64,000 nucleotides of DNA from DASVTR01 sp036387475 (GCA_036387475.1 DASVTR010000024.1:1-64000), one strand, 5' to 3'. Positions 8,482 through 17,706 are shown, counted from the stretch's first letter. The notes: a model not told the origin generated them from the sequence alone. Translations and numbers: made by a program.

Positions 8482-8936
8482 AACCGCGACATAAAAGACT
8501 CGCTTTAATCGGCGTCGGCCTTGCCGGACTGGGTGTTGCCGCCGCGCTCGTGCTCAATGCCTTTCAGGATAATCTGGTCTTCTTCTTCAGCCCGACGCAG
8601 GTCGCAAAGCGTGAAGCTCCCACACAAAAGCCTTTCAGAGTTGGCGGGCTGGTGCAGCAAGGCAGCCTCAAGCGCGAAGACGACGGGTTGACCGTCCGCT
8701 TTGTCGTCACAGACCTTGAGAACAGCATGCCTGTCATCTACACAGGAATCCTTCCAGACCTCTTCAAGGAAGGCAAAGGCGTGGTGGCGCAAGGTAAACT
8801 GGGTGCGGACGGAATCTTTCACGCAGACCAAGTGCTCGCCAAGCACGACGAAAACTATATGCCGCCCGAAGCCGCCGACGCCATTAAGCCGAATCAGAAA
8901 CACCTGGAAGATGCGAGCAAGACTTTGAAGGAGTAG
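8478..8936 (+). CDS. ccmE: Periplasmic haem chaperone CcmE
   Basis: 152 residues: one N-terminal anchor helix (residues 8-27), then an OB-fold (FRVGGLVQQGSLKRE, VTDLENSMPVIYTGILPDLF). The motif LAKHDENYMPPE at 120-131 holds His123, which binds haem covalently in the family, and Tyr127. It collects haem from CcmC and hands it to CcmF. Its start overlaps the ccmD stop. Confidence 0.96.
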   Translation: MKPRHKRLALIGVGLAGLGVAAALVLNAFQDNLVFFFSPTQVAKREAPTQKPFRVGGLVQQGSLKREDDGLTVRFVVTDLENSMPVIYTGILPDLFKEGKGVVAQGKLGADGIFHADQVLAKHDENYMPPEAADAIKPNQKHLEDASKTLKE

Positions 8937-8951
8937 CAGGAGAAGTTTTTT

Positions 8952-10976
8952 ATGTCGGTGGTTCCAGAGATCGGACAGTTTGCGCTCATCCTCGCGCTTT
9001 TGATGGCTGTGACGCAGACGGTGCTGCCGCTTCTTGGCGTCGCGCGCGGAAACCGTGCGTGGATGGAATTGGCAATCTCTGCGGCGCAGGCGCAATTTAT
9101 CTTCGTCGGGATAGCCTTCTGCTGCCTCGCCTATTCTTTCATCACCAACGATTTTTCAGTTCTTAACGTCGCAACCAATTCCAACTCGATGCTGCCGATG
9201 AACTACAGGCTGGCGGCGACTTGGGGTTCTCACGAGGGGTCGCTGCTCTTGTGGAGCTTGATGCTGTCGCTGTGGACGGTGGCGGTGACGCTCTTTAGCA
9301 GACAGTTGCCGCAAGAGATGCGTGCGCGCGTGCTCGGCGTGATGGGTTTCATCAGCATCGGCTTTCTGCTCTTCATGCTGCTGACCTCAAACCCCTTCGA
9401 GCGGTTGATGCCTGTGCCAGTGGATGGCCGCGACCTCAACCCGCTTCTGCAAGACCCGGCGATGGTGATTCATCCGCCGATGCTCTACATGGGCTACGTG
9501 GGCTTTTCCGTGGCCTTCGCCTTTGCCATTGCAGCCTTGCTCGGCGGGCGTTTGGACGCGACGTGGGCGCGTTGGTCGCGCCCCTGGACGACCGTGGCGT
9601 GGTGCTTTTTAACGTGCGGCATCGCGCTCGGTAGCTGGTGGGCTTATTACGAATTGGGCTGGGGCGGCTGGTGGTTCTGGGACCCTGTGGAGAACGCCTC
9701 GTTTATGCCCTGGCTGGTCGGCACGGCTTTGATTCACTCGCTGGCGGTGACGGAAAAGCGGGGCAGCTTTAAAAGCTGGACGGTGCTGCTGGCTATCGCC
9801 GCGTTCTCTTTGAGCCTGCTGGGAACGTTTCTCGTCCGCTCCGGCGTCTTAACCTCGGTGCACGCCTTCGCCACAGACCCGAAGCGCGGCATCTTTATCT
9901 TAGCCTTTCTCGCCATCGTCATCGGAGGCTCACTTGCGCTCTATGCGTGGCGTGCCGCGCGGGTCGGTTTGGGCGGCAAGTTCGACCTTATCTCGCGCGA
10001 ATCATTTCTGCTATCGAACAACGTGCTGCTGGTCGTCGCGGCGGCTTCAGTGTTGTTGGGCACGCTCTATCCGCTCTTCGTTGACGCCCTCGGCATGGGC
10101 AAGCTCTCGGTTGGCCCACCCTACTTCAATGCGGTGTTTGTGCCGATTACCGCGCCCGTCGCTTTCATGATTGGCTTAGGGCCAATTGCGCGCTGGAAGC
10201 GAGCGAGCTTGCCGGAGTTGGCAGTGCGATTGCGCTGGGCTTTCGCCATCAGCGTCGTGACCGCAGTGCTGTTGCCTTTCGTGCTTGGCGGATGGAAGGT
10301 AATGGTCAGCCTCGGCTTGTTGCTGGCGGCATGGATTATCACGACCGTCATGCTGAATTTGTGGAGTCGCATTCGCGGCACGGCGGGCGGCGGCAGCATC
10401 CTGAGCAAACTCGGCGCACAGCCGCGCAGCTACTACGGAATGGAGTTGGCCCACCTGGGGGTGGCGGTCTTCATCATCGGCGTCACATTGGTCACGGGCT
10501 ACGAAGAGCGGAAAGACGTGCGGATGAACGTTGGTGATACGGCGACGGTCGGAGGCTACGTCTTTCGTTTCAAGGGCGAGAGGGACATAGTTGGGCCGAA
10601 CTATCAGGCAGCGCGCGCAGAGATAGAGGTGAGCCGCAACGGTGAAGCTCTGCGAACGATGTTTCCCGAAAAGCGTTTCTACACAGCCTCGCAACAGGCG
10701 ATGACCGAAGCAGACATTGATACCGGCGTCTTCCGCGACCTCTACGTCTCGCTCGGCGAACCCGTCAGCGGCGGTGCCTGGAGCGTGTCCATCTTTTACA
10801 AGCCGTTCGTCGATTGGATTTGGAGCGGCGCGGTATTGATGGCGCTGGGCGGCGTGCTGGCCGTCAGCGACCGTCGTTACAGAGTTGAAGCGCGCGAGCG
10901 ACGGCGTGCGGCGAAACAGTTGGAAGAAGTCCCTGCTTCAACGGCGCTGGCGCGAAGCGCAATCGAAGAGTCATGA
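8952..10976 (+). CDS. ccmF: Cytochrome c haem lyase subunit CcmF
   Basis: 674 residues, many membrane helices and the usual CcmF size. It carries the WWFWDPVENASFMPW haem-handling motif about residue 237, the conserved WGSHEGSLLLW near 76, and a large periplasmic loop before the last helix. CcmF transfers haem from CcmE to CxxCH sites of apocytochromes, together with CcmH and CcmI. The gene overlaps ccmG by four bases (ATGA). Confidence 0.96.
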   Translation: MSVVPEIGQFALILALLMAVTQTVLPLLGVARGNRAWMELAISAAQAQFIFVGIAFCCLAYSFITNDFSVLNVATNSNSMLPMNYRLAATWGSHEGSLLLWSLMLSLWTVAVTLFSRQLPQEMRARVLGVMGFISIGFLLFMLLTSNPFERLMPVPVDGRDLNPLLQDPAMVIHPPMLYMGYVGFSVAFAFAIAALLGGRLDATWARWSRPWTTVAWCFLTCGIALGSWWAYYELGWGGWWFWDPVENASFMPWLVGTALIHSLAVTEKRGSFKSWTVLLAIAAFSLSLLGTFLVRSGVLTSVHAFATDPKRGIFILAFLAIVIGGSLALYAWRAARVGLGGKFDLISRESFLLSNNVLLVVAAASVLLGTLYPLFVDALGMGKLSVGPPYFNAVFVPITAPVAFMIGLGPIARWKRASLPELAVRLRWAFAISVVTAVLLPFVLGGWKVMVSLGLLLAAWIITTVMLNLWSRIRGTAGGGSILSKLGAQPRSYYGMELAHLGVAVFIIGVTLVTGYEERKDVRMNVGDTATVGGYVFRFKGERDIVGPNYQAARAEIEVSRNGEALRTMFPEKRFYTASQQAMTEADIDTGVFRDLYVSLGEPVSGGAWSVSIFYKPFVDWIWSGAVLMALGGVLAVSDRRYRVEARERRRAAKQLEEVPASTALARSAIEES

Positions 10977-11494
10977 AATTTATCCTGCCGCTGGTCTTGT
11001 TCATTGTGCTGGTGGTTTTCCTTGCCATCGGGCTGAGCCGCGACCCGCGCGAGATTCCGTCTCCGCTGGTTAACAAACCTGCGCCCGCGTTTACTCTGCC
11101 CACGTTGCCTGACCCGCAGCGGAGTTTCAGTTCCGGGGAGATGCGCGGCAAGGTCTGGCTGCTCAACGCCTGGGCCTCCTGGTGTGCGGCCTGCCGTGAT
11201 GAACACCCGCTGCTGCTCCAGTTGTCGCGCAGCGGATTAGTACCAATCTACGGTCTCGATTATAAGGACGAGCGCCGTGATGGTCTCGCATGGCTCGAAG
11301 AATTTGGCAATCCATACACGCTCACCATCTCGGATATGGACGGGCGGGTCGGCATTGACTACGGCGTCTACGGCGTCCCCGAAACTTTTGTGATAGACGG
11401 CAACGGCATTATTCGCCACAAACACACAGGCCCCATCACAGAAGAAGCCCTGCGAAAGAAGATTATCCCGCTCATAAAGGAGTTGCAGCGATGA
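10973..11494 (+). CDS. ccmG: Thiol-disulfide reductant CcmG (DsbE)
   Basis: 173 residues. One N-terminal membrane anchor (residues 3-20) is followed by a periplasmic thioredoxin fold with the active site WCAAC (Cys71, Cys74). The cis-proline segment GVYGVPETFVID follows and is typical of DsbE. It keeps apocytochrome CxxCH cysteines reduced for haem attachment. Both ends overlap neighbouring ccm genes by four bases. Confidence 0.95.
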   Translation: MKFILPLVLFIVLVVFLAIGLSRDPREIPSPLVNKPAPAFTLPTLPDPQRSFSSGEMRGKVWLLNAWASWCAACRDEHPLLLQLSRSGLVPIYGLDYKDERRDGLAWLEEFGNPYTLTISDMDGRVGIDYGVYGVPETFVIDGNGIIRHKHTGPITEEALRKKIIPLIKELQR

Positions 11495-11952
11495 AGCGCG
11501 CCCGTTTGCTTCCGGCACTGATGTTGTGCCTGCTGCCGCTTGCGCTTTGGGCCAATGAAGCGCAGCCCTTAGCGGAAGACCCCGCTTTGGAAAAGCGCGT
11601 CATGGCGCTGGCCGAAGACCTGCGCTGCCTCGTCTGCCAGAACGAGTCGCTGGCAGGCTCGCACGCGCCGCTGGCCGTAGACCTACGACAGCAGATTCGC
11701 GAACAGATGAAAGCGGGCAAGAGCAATCAAGAGATCATAGCCTTTATGACCGAGCGCTACGGCGATTTCGTGCTTTTCCGTCCGCCCGTTAAAGCAACCA
11801 CGTACCTGCTCTGGTTCGGCCCTTTTTTGCTCCTCGCCGCAGGCATCTTTGTACAGCTTCGCTATCTTAAAAAGCGCCGTGAGAGAGTTCTGGACAAACC
11901 GCTTTCGGAAGCCGAGCGCAAGCGCGTCGAAGCGCTGCTCAGCGACGGTTAA
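11491..11952 (+). CDS. ccmH: Cytochrome c maturation protein CcmH (CcmH/CycL/NrfF type)
   Basis: 153 residues with a signal peptide ending near ..ALWANEA, the redox motif LRCLVCQNESLAGSHA (Cys46, Cys49), a second membrane helix at about 110-126, and a short charged tail. This is the short CcmH form without the C-terminal TPR part, which is encoded separately by the next gene. It exchanges disulfides with apocytochrome and CcmG as part of the haem lyase. Confidence 0.95.
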   Translation: MKRARLLPALMLCLLPLALWANEAQPLAEDPALEKRVMALAEDLRCLVCQNESLAGSHAPLAVDLRQQIREQMKAGKSNQEIIAFMTERYGDFVLFRPPVKATTYLLWFGPFLLLAAGIFVQLRYLKKRRERVLDKPLSEAERKRVEALLSDG

Positions 11953-11969
11953 AAGGTGACGACCCCGTG

Positions 11970-12869
11970 ATGAGTTTCTGGATATTCGCTGGCTTGATGA
12001 CGGTGATGGCGCTCTGCTACGTCCTGCCGCCGCTCTTGCAGCGCGTCGAGCGGAAAGATGATGAGCGCGAGCGCGCCAACGTCGCTATCTATCGCGACCA
12101 GTTCGCTGAACTTGAGCGCGACCTGCACGACGGTGTGCTGGATAAAGAGCAGTATGAGCAGGGCCGTCTTGAATTGCAGCGCAGGCTTTTGGAGGATGTC
12201 TCCCCGGCGCAGGGCGCACAAACGTCTACCGCAAGCTCCGCCCGGAGCGGGCGAGCGACTGCTTTGATTTTAGGGGGAATGATTCCGCTGCTGGCCGTTC
12301 TTCTTTACTCTCAAATAGGAACGCCGCAGGCTATCACGCAGGAATATCGGCAAGCTCTGCCGTCAGCGCAACCGGAAGAAGAAACGATGGCGGAGGCCCC
12401 CGCCCGCCAGCCCGGCGCGCCCTCACAACAAGAGATCGAACAGCGAGTGGCTAATCTGGCGGCGCGGCTCAAGGAGAATCCCGAAGATGTGCAAGGGTGG
12501 CTAATGCTCGCGCGCTCCTACTACAACTTTAAACGCTACCGTGAAGCGAGTGATGCTTACGCGCGTGCAGTAGCGCTCTCCGGCAACGACGCAGGGCTGT
12601 GGGCCGACTACGCGGAGACTCTGGCTCTGGCAAACAATTCTCAATTGCAAGGCCAACCGCTCGAACTGATAAACAGGGCGTTGCAGCTAGACCCCAACAA
12701 CCAGAAGGCGCTCTGGCTGGCAGGCAACGCCGCATTTCAAACAAGGGATTTCCAGCAGGCCATCTCTTACTGGGAAAAACTCAGGAAGTTGCTGCCCGAA
12801 GGCTCAGAGGGCGCGCAGTCTGTCTCAGCCGTCATTGAAGAAGCGCGAACGCAACTCTCCACTAAATGA
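11970..12869 (+). CDS. ccmI: Cytochrome c maturation TPR protein CcmI
   Basis: 299 residues from the ATG at 11970; a GTG three bases upstream is equally close to the AAAGG site. Two N-terminal helices (FWIFAGLMTVMALCYVLPPLL and ILGGMIPLLAVLLYSQIG) enclose a charged loop (RDQFAELERDLHDGVLDKEQYEQGR). A TPR region follows from about residue 150 (VQGWLMLARSYYNFKRYREASDAYARAV). CcmI chaperones apocytochromes to the CcmFH lyase. It is the last gene of the operon and is followed by a strong terminator hairpin. Confidence 0.93.
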   Translation: MSFWIFAGLMTVMALCYVLPPLLQRVERKDDERERANVAIYRDQFAELERDLHDGVLDKEQYEQGRLELQRRLLEDVSPAQGAQTSTASSARSGRATALILGGMIPLLAVLLYSQIGTPQAITQEYRQALPSAQPEEETMAEAPARQPGAPSQQEIEQRVANLAARLKENPEDVQGWLMLARSYYNFKRYREASDAYARAVALSGNDAGLWADYAETLALANNSQLQGQPLELINRALQLDPNNQKALWLAGNAAFQTRDFQQAISYWEKLRKLLPEGSEGAQSVSAVIEEARTQLSTK

Positions 12870-13232
12870 GGTGGCCGCTTTGCAGCGCGGAGAGTTTTCC
12901 TCAACTAAAACCTTGAATCAATTCTTCACTGTCGCAACGCGTTAGCCTGACGCTTAAGATAGCAACGGCTTCGATAATCGGCGCGGCCTGCAATCATCTT
13001 CTCAAGAAAGTGATTGCAGGCCGTTGAATTTTTTGCTCGCTTATTCCAACGCCGTCCTCGTCTAAAAATAAAGCTTGTAAGAGACTCGTAAAGCTTGATA
13101 AGGTGTCAGCACTTTTTTCATCCACGGGTCTTGAGAAAATAATCGGCGCTTTCGCTCGGAGGGCGGCGTTGCTGGCTCTTTAAGTCTCGCCGCAAGCTTC
13201 CGCCCAGTAGAGTTTCATCACCCTACGCTTTG
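12870..13232. other. 363-base spacer after the ccm operon
   Basis: It holds the ccm terminator (12984-13036). Beyond that I see only an octamer, aaagcttg, repeated at about 13068 and 13091, and no convincing promoter or gene. Confidence 0.6.
12984..13036 (+). terminator. Intrinsic terminator of the ccm operon
   Basis: A 13-base perfect stem, cggcctgcaatca at 12984-12996 paired with tgattgcaggccg at 13011-13023, has a 14-base loop and is followed by a T-rich tract (ttgaattttttgct). It lies 115 bases after ccmI. Confidence 0.85.
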
Positions 13233-14201
13233 ATGACTCCCGCAGGTCACAGGCAAGCCACACGCGCGGCGATGTGTACAACGAAAAGATTAACGGCGAC
13301 AGCTTTCGTGCTTAACACAGCAGCGTTGTCCCTGCTCGTTATCTTCGCCGCCAAGACAGCGCGGGCGCAGGAAACACCGACACCGACGCCAACGCCCGCA
13401 CCGGCATCGTCGCCAACGCCGTCTCCGACCTTAGCGCCGACGCCCACTGCCGTAGCCACGCCAGCCGAGCGGCCACTCCTGAAAACAATCAAGCTCAACG
13501 TTCAGTATGGCAGCAAAGTGCCGGTCGCGCGGAAAAGCTTTTACCTCTCGCGACTGCCTTTCAATCTGGACGAGTTGCAACAAAAGCTCGGCAATCTTCC
13601 CTCGCACAAAGACTATCTGCGCAGGGTGAGCGGACAGGGCTTGAGCGAAGAGTTGGTTGCGGAATTTATACGCGAGTGGCTCGAACGATACAGGTGCGAA
13701 ACCGTTTATTGTCAATTCATCACGCGCGAGGATGTCGCGCGCATACGTCTCTTTCAGGAAGCTTACAAACGGGCCAGCGGAGTCTTTAAGAACGCACGCG
13801 ATGAAGACGGCGCGGAGACGGCGTTGAAGTGGCTACCCAACTTTCTGCCGCGTGAAATCACGACCGGCTATTTCGACCTCAAGATGGATTGGGTCAAGCG
13901 TGCCCTCGCCCTGATGGAGGCGGGCAGCATTGGCGCTGAGAGAAATTCTATTCGCGCCGTGATGACAGACCGTAAGGGCGAAGCCTACATTACAGAAATC
14001 GCTCCGGGCGCAACCTACTACATCTCGAACCTCGTTCCGATTGAGGACGGTAAAGACTGCTTTCTGTGGAATACAAAGAAAGAGGTCAAGGTCGGGCCGG
14101 GCGTGGAAGTCGGCGTCATTCTCGGCCCAAACACAAAAGCGAAGGAGGTCAGGGGAGCAAACGCGGCTGCTTTGACCTTTACCTGCGCGCCGCCGAAGTG
14201 A
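13233..14201 (+). CDS. Secreted protein of unknown function preceding the multiheme cytochromes
   Basis: 322 residues from the ATG at 13233; an ATG at 13272 would also keep the signal peptide. The export signal (VLNTAALSLLVIFAAKTARAQ) is followed by a Thr/Pro/Ala stalk (about residues 48-78, TPTPTPTP and similar) and then a 240-residue globular part that I do not recognise. The globular part has an alpha-helical section (LPSHKDYLRRVSGQGLSEEL...) and a C-terminal beta-like section (GEAYITEIAPGATYYISNLV) with two cysteines. It lies 49 bases before the first nonaheme cytochrome on the same strand. A periplasmic or surface partner of that system is a reasonable guess from position only. Confidence 0.7.
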   Translation: MTPAGHRQATRAAMCTTKRLTATAFVLNTAALSLLVIFAAKTARAQETPTPTPTPAPASSPTPSPTLAPTPTAVATPAERPLLKTIKLNVQYGSKVPVARKSFYLSRLPFNLDELQQKLGNLPSHKDYLRRVSGQGLSEELVAEFIREWLERYRCETVYCQFITREDVARIRLFQEAYKRASGVFKNARDEDGAETALKWLPNFLPREITTGYFDLKMDWVKRALALMEAGSIGAERNSIRAVMTDRKGEAYITEIAPGATYYISNLVPIEDGKDCFLWNTKKEVKVGPGVEVGVILGPNTKAKEVRGANAAALTFTCAPPK

Positions 14202-14250
14202 ACCGGCGGCGAAGAGCCTTTGATTCACTGGCGAGAGGGAAACAATCGCA

Positions 14251-15543
14251 GTGAGGCAGACTGAGCCTAATCGTCATCCAACGAGACGCCATCTCGTGGC
14301 GCTGGCGGTCTTCGCTGTGCTCGTCGGCATCGCGTTCGTCTATCCGCACACAGCCTCGATTGCTAACGGCGGCGCAGCCCTCCAACAGCAGAGGCGCAGG
14401 CGCACACCGAGCACCGGCGGGCGCAGGCAGCCGCAAACGTCGCGTCGGGGCGGCATTAACTATTCCCGTTTTTTGCACGACAACAATCACGTCAAGTACG
14501 ATAGGGCCAATCGCGCTAATTGTAGTAGCTGCCACACGCTCGCTTCGCCCTTGCAATATGACATCAAGGATTACCCGGATCATCCCGCCTGCCTCAATTG
14601 CCATCGCCAGCAATTCTTCACGGGCGCGCGGCCACCAATCTGCACCATCTGCCATAAAGTCTCGTCGCCGCGCGATGCTCGTCGCCACGGTTTTCCAAGA
14701 CCGGGCAGTGACGTGACCAGAGAGTTTCCCGGTCGCTTTCCGCACGGGCTGCATCAGGACTTGCTGGCGCTTGAGCGCCCTTCGCGCGAACTCTTTGGAG
14801 AGGTGCGGCTCATGCGCGCTTCGTTCAGTCAAAGCAGCGCTGATGCCGAAAGACAGGAGAACTGTGCGACGTGCCACGCGTCTTACGACAAGGCGAAGAA
14901 GGGCGAAGAGGGTTTCTTCCCCGGCGCTGGATGGCCCGACAACATGCTGACGGGCGTTGGCACGTTCCGGAAGATTCCAGACGGGCGCGAAGGACACAGA
15001 ACTTGCTTCGTCTGCCACGCAAGCTCCGAGAAAGGCTGGAAGTCGCCGAGTCCGGTCGCCAATGATTGCGCCGGATGCCATAGCAAGGCCGCGCCGCCCG
15101 GTCAGCCTCCTGCGCGGCAGAGCACATCAATAGCGGACATGAGAGCGACGCTCACCGAAGCTCCGCCGATGAAGGTTTCGTTTACAAGCGTGCTCTTGCC
15201 GCCGCGCAAAATTCTCACTTTTCAACACGACGGCGGCGGCGCGGGAGGCAGTCACAAGGAAGGCTGCACCACCTGCCACGTCAATATCACGCAGGAGCAG
15301 ACGCTCATCGTCAAGCCCGACGTTCCGATTTCTTCATGCGCCCTCTGCCATATCGCGGGCGGTAAGAAATCTTCATTGAAGAAAGGTACTGATACGACCA
15401 TCACGTCTGAGATGGAAGCATGGGTGAGCAGCAAGAAGGCTTGTATTAGTTGCCACACAATCGAGATCGGCAGCCGCCCGCCGCCGTGCAGCCATTATTA
15501 CGTGGACAAGCGCGTGCCCCCTGCGGGGCTACAGTGCAGGTAG
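14251..15543 (+). CDS. Nonaheme c-type cytochrome, membrane-anchored
   Basis: 430 residues from a GTG start with GAGAGGGA about 11 bases ahead. One N-terminal hydrophobic helix (residues 15-31) is a signal anchor or signal peptide, followed by an Arg/Gln-rich linker. Nine CxxCH haem-attachment sites are present: CSSCH, CLNCH, CTICH, CATCH, CFVCH, CAGCH, CTTCH, CALCH, CISCH. There are further His residues suited to bis-His ligation (FPHGLHQD, FQHDGG). It does not match a multiheme enzyme that I recognise by sequence, so an electron-carrier role in the periplasm is most likely. The next nonaheme gene begins 12 bases later, so the two are co-transcribed. They lie directly after the ccm operon that would mature them. 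Confidence 0.85.
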   Translation: MRQTEPNRHPTRRHLVALAVFAVLVGIAFVYPHTASIANGGAALQQQRRRRTPSTGGRRQPQTSRRGGINYSRFLHDNNHVKYDRANRANCSSCHTLASPLQYDIKDYPDHPACLNCHRQQFFTGARPPICTICHKVSSPRDARRHGFPRPGSDVTREFPGRFPHGLHQDLLALERPSRELFGEVRLMRASFSQSSADAERQENCATCHASYDKAKKGEEGFFPGAGWPDNMLTGVGTFRKIPDGREGHRTCFVCHASSEKGWKSPSPVANDCAGCHSKAAPPGQPPARQSTSIADMRATLTEAPPMKVSFTSVLLPPRKILTFQHDGGGAGGSHKEGCTTCHVNITQEQTLIVKPDVPISSCALCHIAGGKKSSLKKGTDTTITSEMEAWVSSKKACISCHTIEIGSRPPPCSHYYVDKRVPPAGLQCR

Positions 15544-15555
15544 ATTTGAAAGCGC

Positions 15556-16497
15556 GTGCGAGAGTCTAATTCACAATTAGAACAACAGGCGGGCGAGCGC
15601 GACAAGAGCGCCCGGCGACAATACTTGTCGTTAGCCTTTCTGCTCTTAACGACGAGCGCCTTGCTGTTAGTGATGATGCTCGGCGCGCGTGCCGCAGGCG
15701 AAAGAGATGCTTCGTCGTCAAATTCAAACGCAGCGTTCAGCGCCGGGCCAAGAGCGTTCGGCAGAGAGCCGCAGGACTATTCAAAGTTTTCGCACACGAG
15801 TCCGGGCGATCACGCAGGTTTCAGCAACCCTGCGAATTGCGCCAACTGCCACCCGCGTAACGGCACTGCGGCGCAGCCGACTTTTCCCGGACATCAAGCC
15901 TGCGACGGATGCCACATGGCCCAGTTCACCAGCCCCAGCATACCCATGTGCACGATCTGCCACGTCAACGATCTGGGCAACCCCCGCCCGGCGCTCAAGG
16001 GCTTTCCCGGCCTCGGCAGTTTTCGTGTCTCCTTTGACCATCAGCAGCACGTCAGCGCGGGAGCAAACTGCGCTGGTTGTCATAAGCCAGCGCGGCGCGG
16101 AGTGGCGCTCACGATTCCCGCCAGCCTGAGCGCGCACACGCAATGCTACACGTGCCATTCGCCCGGCCTCTCGGCGTCGAACCTTTCATCCTGCGGCGTG
16201 TGTCACAGTATTGGCGGCTACAATCGCACGCCCGCTACGGGTCGTGCCTTCAGCTTTAGCTTTAGCCACGCCACACACGGCCCCCGCCAGCGCTTAGGTT
16301 GTACGGACTGCCACATCGTCAGGGCCGGATTGCCGCAATCGAGACAGGTCTCATCGCCCGCCGCCTTCCAGCACTTCCCTCGCAGCCGCGCGCAAAGCTG
16401 CCTGACCTGCCACAACGGCAAACGCGCTTTCGGCGAGGCAGACTTCGGCGACTGCAAGAAATGCCACAAGGGTACAACTTTCCGCATGGGCGCTTGA
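15556..16497 (+). CDS. Second nonaheme c-type cytochrome
   Basis: 313 residues from a GTG start 12 bases after the previous gene. The N-terminal helix is YLSLAFLLLTTSALLLVMML (about 23-42). Nine CxxCH sites are spaced roughly 20-30 residues apart: CANCH, CDGCH, CTICH, CAGCH, CYTCH, CGVCH, CTDCH, CLTCH, CKKCH. Histidines in F-S/D-H contexts (KFSHTSPGDH, SFDHQQH, SFSHATH) are typical partner ligands of cytochrome c7/c3-like modules. The protein is denser in haem than its neighbour, about 35 residues per haem, which favours a wire-like electron conduit. The final redox partner is unknown. Confidence 0.87.
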   Translation: MRESNSQLEQQAGERDKSARRQYLSLAFLLLTTSALLLVMMLGARAAGERDASSSNSNAAFSAGPRAFGREPQDYSKFSHTSPGDHAGFSNPANCANCHPRNGTAAQPTFPGHQACDGCHMAQFTSPSIPMCTICHVNDLGNPRPALKGFPGLGSFRVSFDHQQHVSAGANCAGCHKPARRGVALTIPASLSAHTQCYTCHSPGLSASNLSSCGVCHSIGGYNRTPATGRAFSFSFSHATHGPRQRLGCTDCHIVRAGLPQSRQVSSPAAFQHFPRSRAQSCLTCHNGKRAFGEADFGDCKKCHKGTTFRMGA

Positions 16498-16512
16498 GAA
16501 CGTGACAGAAGG

Positions 16513-16622
16513 TTTCACGCAAAGCCGCAAAGACGCACAAGAAAACCCTCAGGAGCATAGAACTATAGACCTGACTGTTTTTACGTCTTTCTTTTTACGC
16601 ATCTTTGCGGCTTTGCGTGAAA
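16513..16622. repeat. Inverted repeat with 21-base perfect arms built of gcaaag units
   Basis: The left arm 16513-16533 (tttcacgcaaagccgcaaag plus a) is exactly complementary to 16602-16622. The arm is quasi-periodic (acgcaaag, ccgcaaag), with a period of 8 here, and the spacer is 68 bases. It begins 15 bases after the second nonaheme gene. It looks like a relative of the dispersed heptad hairpins. Confidence 0.9.
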
Positions 16623-16679
16623 TGGTTTTTCGTCTCCTCCTGTCAATCTCTGCCGCAGCCGCATTTATCTGGAAAAAGT

Positions 16680-16708
16680 TTGACAAGCATGATGCCCCTC
16701 ACTATCAT
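16680..16708 (+). promoter_or_regulatory. Strong sigma70-type promoter candidate for the tetraheme cytochrome
   Basis: TTGACA at 16680-16685, exactly 17 bases, then TATCAT at 16703-16708. The gene starts 135 bases downstream. It suggests the tetraheme gene can be expressed apart from the nonaheme pair. Confidence 0.55.
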
Positions 16709-16842
16709 TTCGGTGCAAGGCAAGCTCTCCATCTGAATTTGTTGCTGTGCGTCACAGAGCTTAACGGCAAGCCCCGGCGCTCCTCTTGAAACGCCACGCG
16801 GACGGACTCGACCCAGTCCCGTTTACTGAAGGACGACCTACT

Positions 16843-17595
16843 ATGAAATTAAAAATCGTTTCAACCACAATTTTGAGTTTCCTGCTGCTCAGTTTCGCCT
16901 GCAACAGCGCTTCTGACCGGACGGCGGCGCTCGTCAACCCGACGCCATCGCCAACGACGAGCAATGTGTCTAATACGACGACGACAAACACAGCCAACGC
17001 CAACACGGCTAACACCAACACGTCAGCGGCGACCACGGCAGCAACGAGCAGCAGCACCACGGCGCACGCGGTTGACATAGACGGCAACGTCATTCCAGAC
17101 GAAAGCGCCGTCCAGCCTTTAAAGCCGATCATTCTGGCGAAAGACAGCGAGTCCAAAGACGGCGAGTTGAAAAGGGAGGCGGCCTTCGATCACGTCAAGC
17201 ACAGCACCGACCCGAACTACAGTGTTGACGGCAAGACAATCGCCGGTTGCGCCGACTGTCATCACACGGATCAGCCCAAGGCTCCGGCGGGACAGGAATA
17301 CCTCAAGAAGTTTGAGCGCAAAGAGATTTTGACGACCGCCGAGTTGGAGAAATCCAAGCAGCCCGTGAAGTCTTGCCGCGTTTGCCATCTACAGGGGTCA
17401 GCCGAGCCGACCGACGAATATCCGCCCGACAGCATCACTTATGCAAAGGAGACGGGCAAGGTCGCCACGAAAGATAAGATTACCAACGAAGAGGCGTATC
17501 ACCTGAACTGCAACACCTGTCACGACGCGGCCAGAAAACGCGCTCCGAAATCTCCGCAAGCCTGCGCCGATTGTCACGTACAGAAGAAGGTCTAA
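16843..17595 (+). CDS. Tetraheme cytochrome c (c7/c3-like), probable lipoprotein
   Basis: 250 residues from the ATG at 16843, with GAAGGA 9 bases upstream; an in-frame TTG at 16786 has no ribosome site. The N-terminus MKLKIVSTTILSFLLLSFAC ends in a plausible lipobox cysteine (Cys20). A Thr/Asn/Ala-rich low-complexity linker spans about residues 30-75. Four haem sites follow: CADCHH, CRVCH, CNTCH and CADCH, with FDHVKH as a likely distal ligand region. This layout fits an outer- or inner-membrane-tethered electron carrier. It lies downstream of the two nonaheme genes but behind its own promoter candidate. Confidence 0.85.
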   Translation: MKLKIVSTTILSFLLLSFACNSASDRTAALVNPTPSPTTSNVSNTTTTNTANANTANTNTSAATTAATSSSTTAHAVDIDGNVIPDESAVQPLKPIILAKDSESKDGELKREAAFDHVKHSTDPNYSVDGKTIAGCADCHHTDQPKAPAGQEYLKKFERKEILTTAELEKSKQPVKSCRVCHLQGSAEPTDEYPPDSITYAKETGKVATKDKITNEEAYHLNCNTCHDAARKRAPKSPQACADCHVQKKV

Positions 17596-17614
17596 ATACT
17601 AACTTGAAATCATG

Positions 17615-17686
17615 AGACCGCGACGCTTTATCCGAGAAGAGGCGTTCAATTTGCTCTTGATGCCTTCCCTTAGAGCGTCGCGGTCT
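17615..17686. repeat. Inverted repeat, 13-base stem with 46-base loop
   Basis: agaccgcgacgct at 17615-17627 pairs exactly with 17674-17686. It lies between the tetraheme gene and the lipoprotein gene and is followed by taagtttc, with no real T-run. It could be an attenuating or processing structure. Confidence 0.7.
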
Positions 17687-17706
17687 TAAGTTTCTCAGCA
17701 AACCCG

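Larger units (their letters stand above)
16498..16842. other. 345-base spacer with inverted repeat and promoter candidate
   Basis: It contains the 21-base inverted repeat 16513-16622, then the promoter candidate 16680-16708 for the tetraheme gene. No credible gene is seen. Confidence 0.6.

Noticed and set aside
14179..15081. 300-codon minus-strand frame opposite the first nonaheme cytochrome
   Set aside because: The plus strand carries nine CxxCH motifs; the opposite frame is Arg/Ala-rich with no recognisable domain, as expected for antisense of a GC-rich gene.
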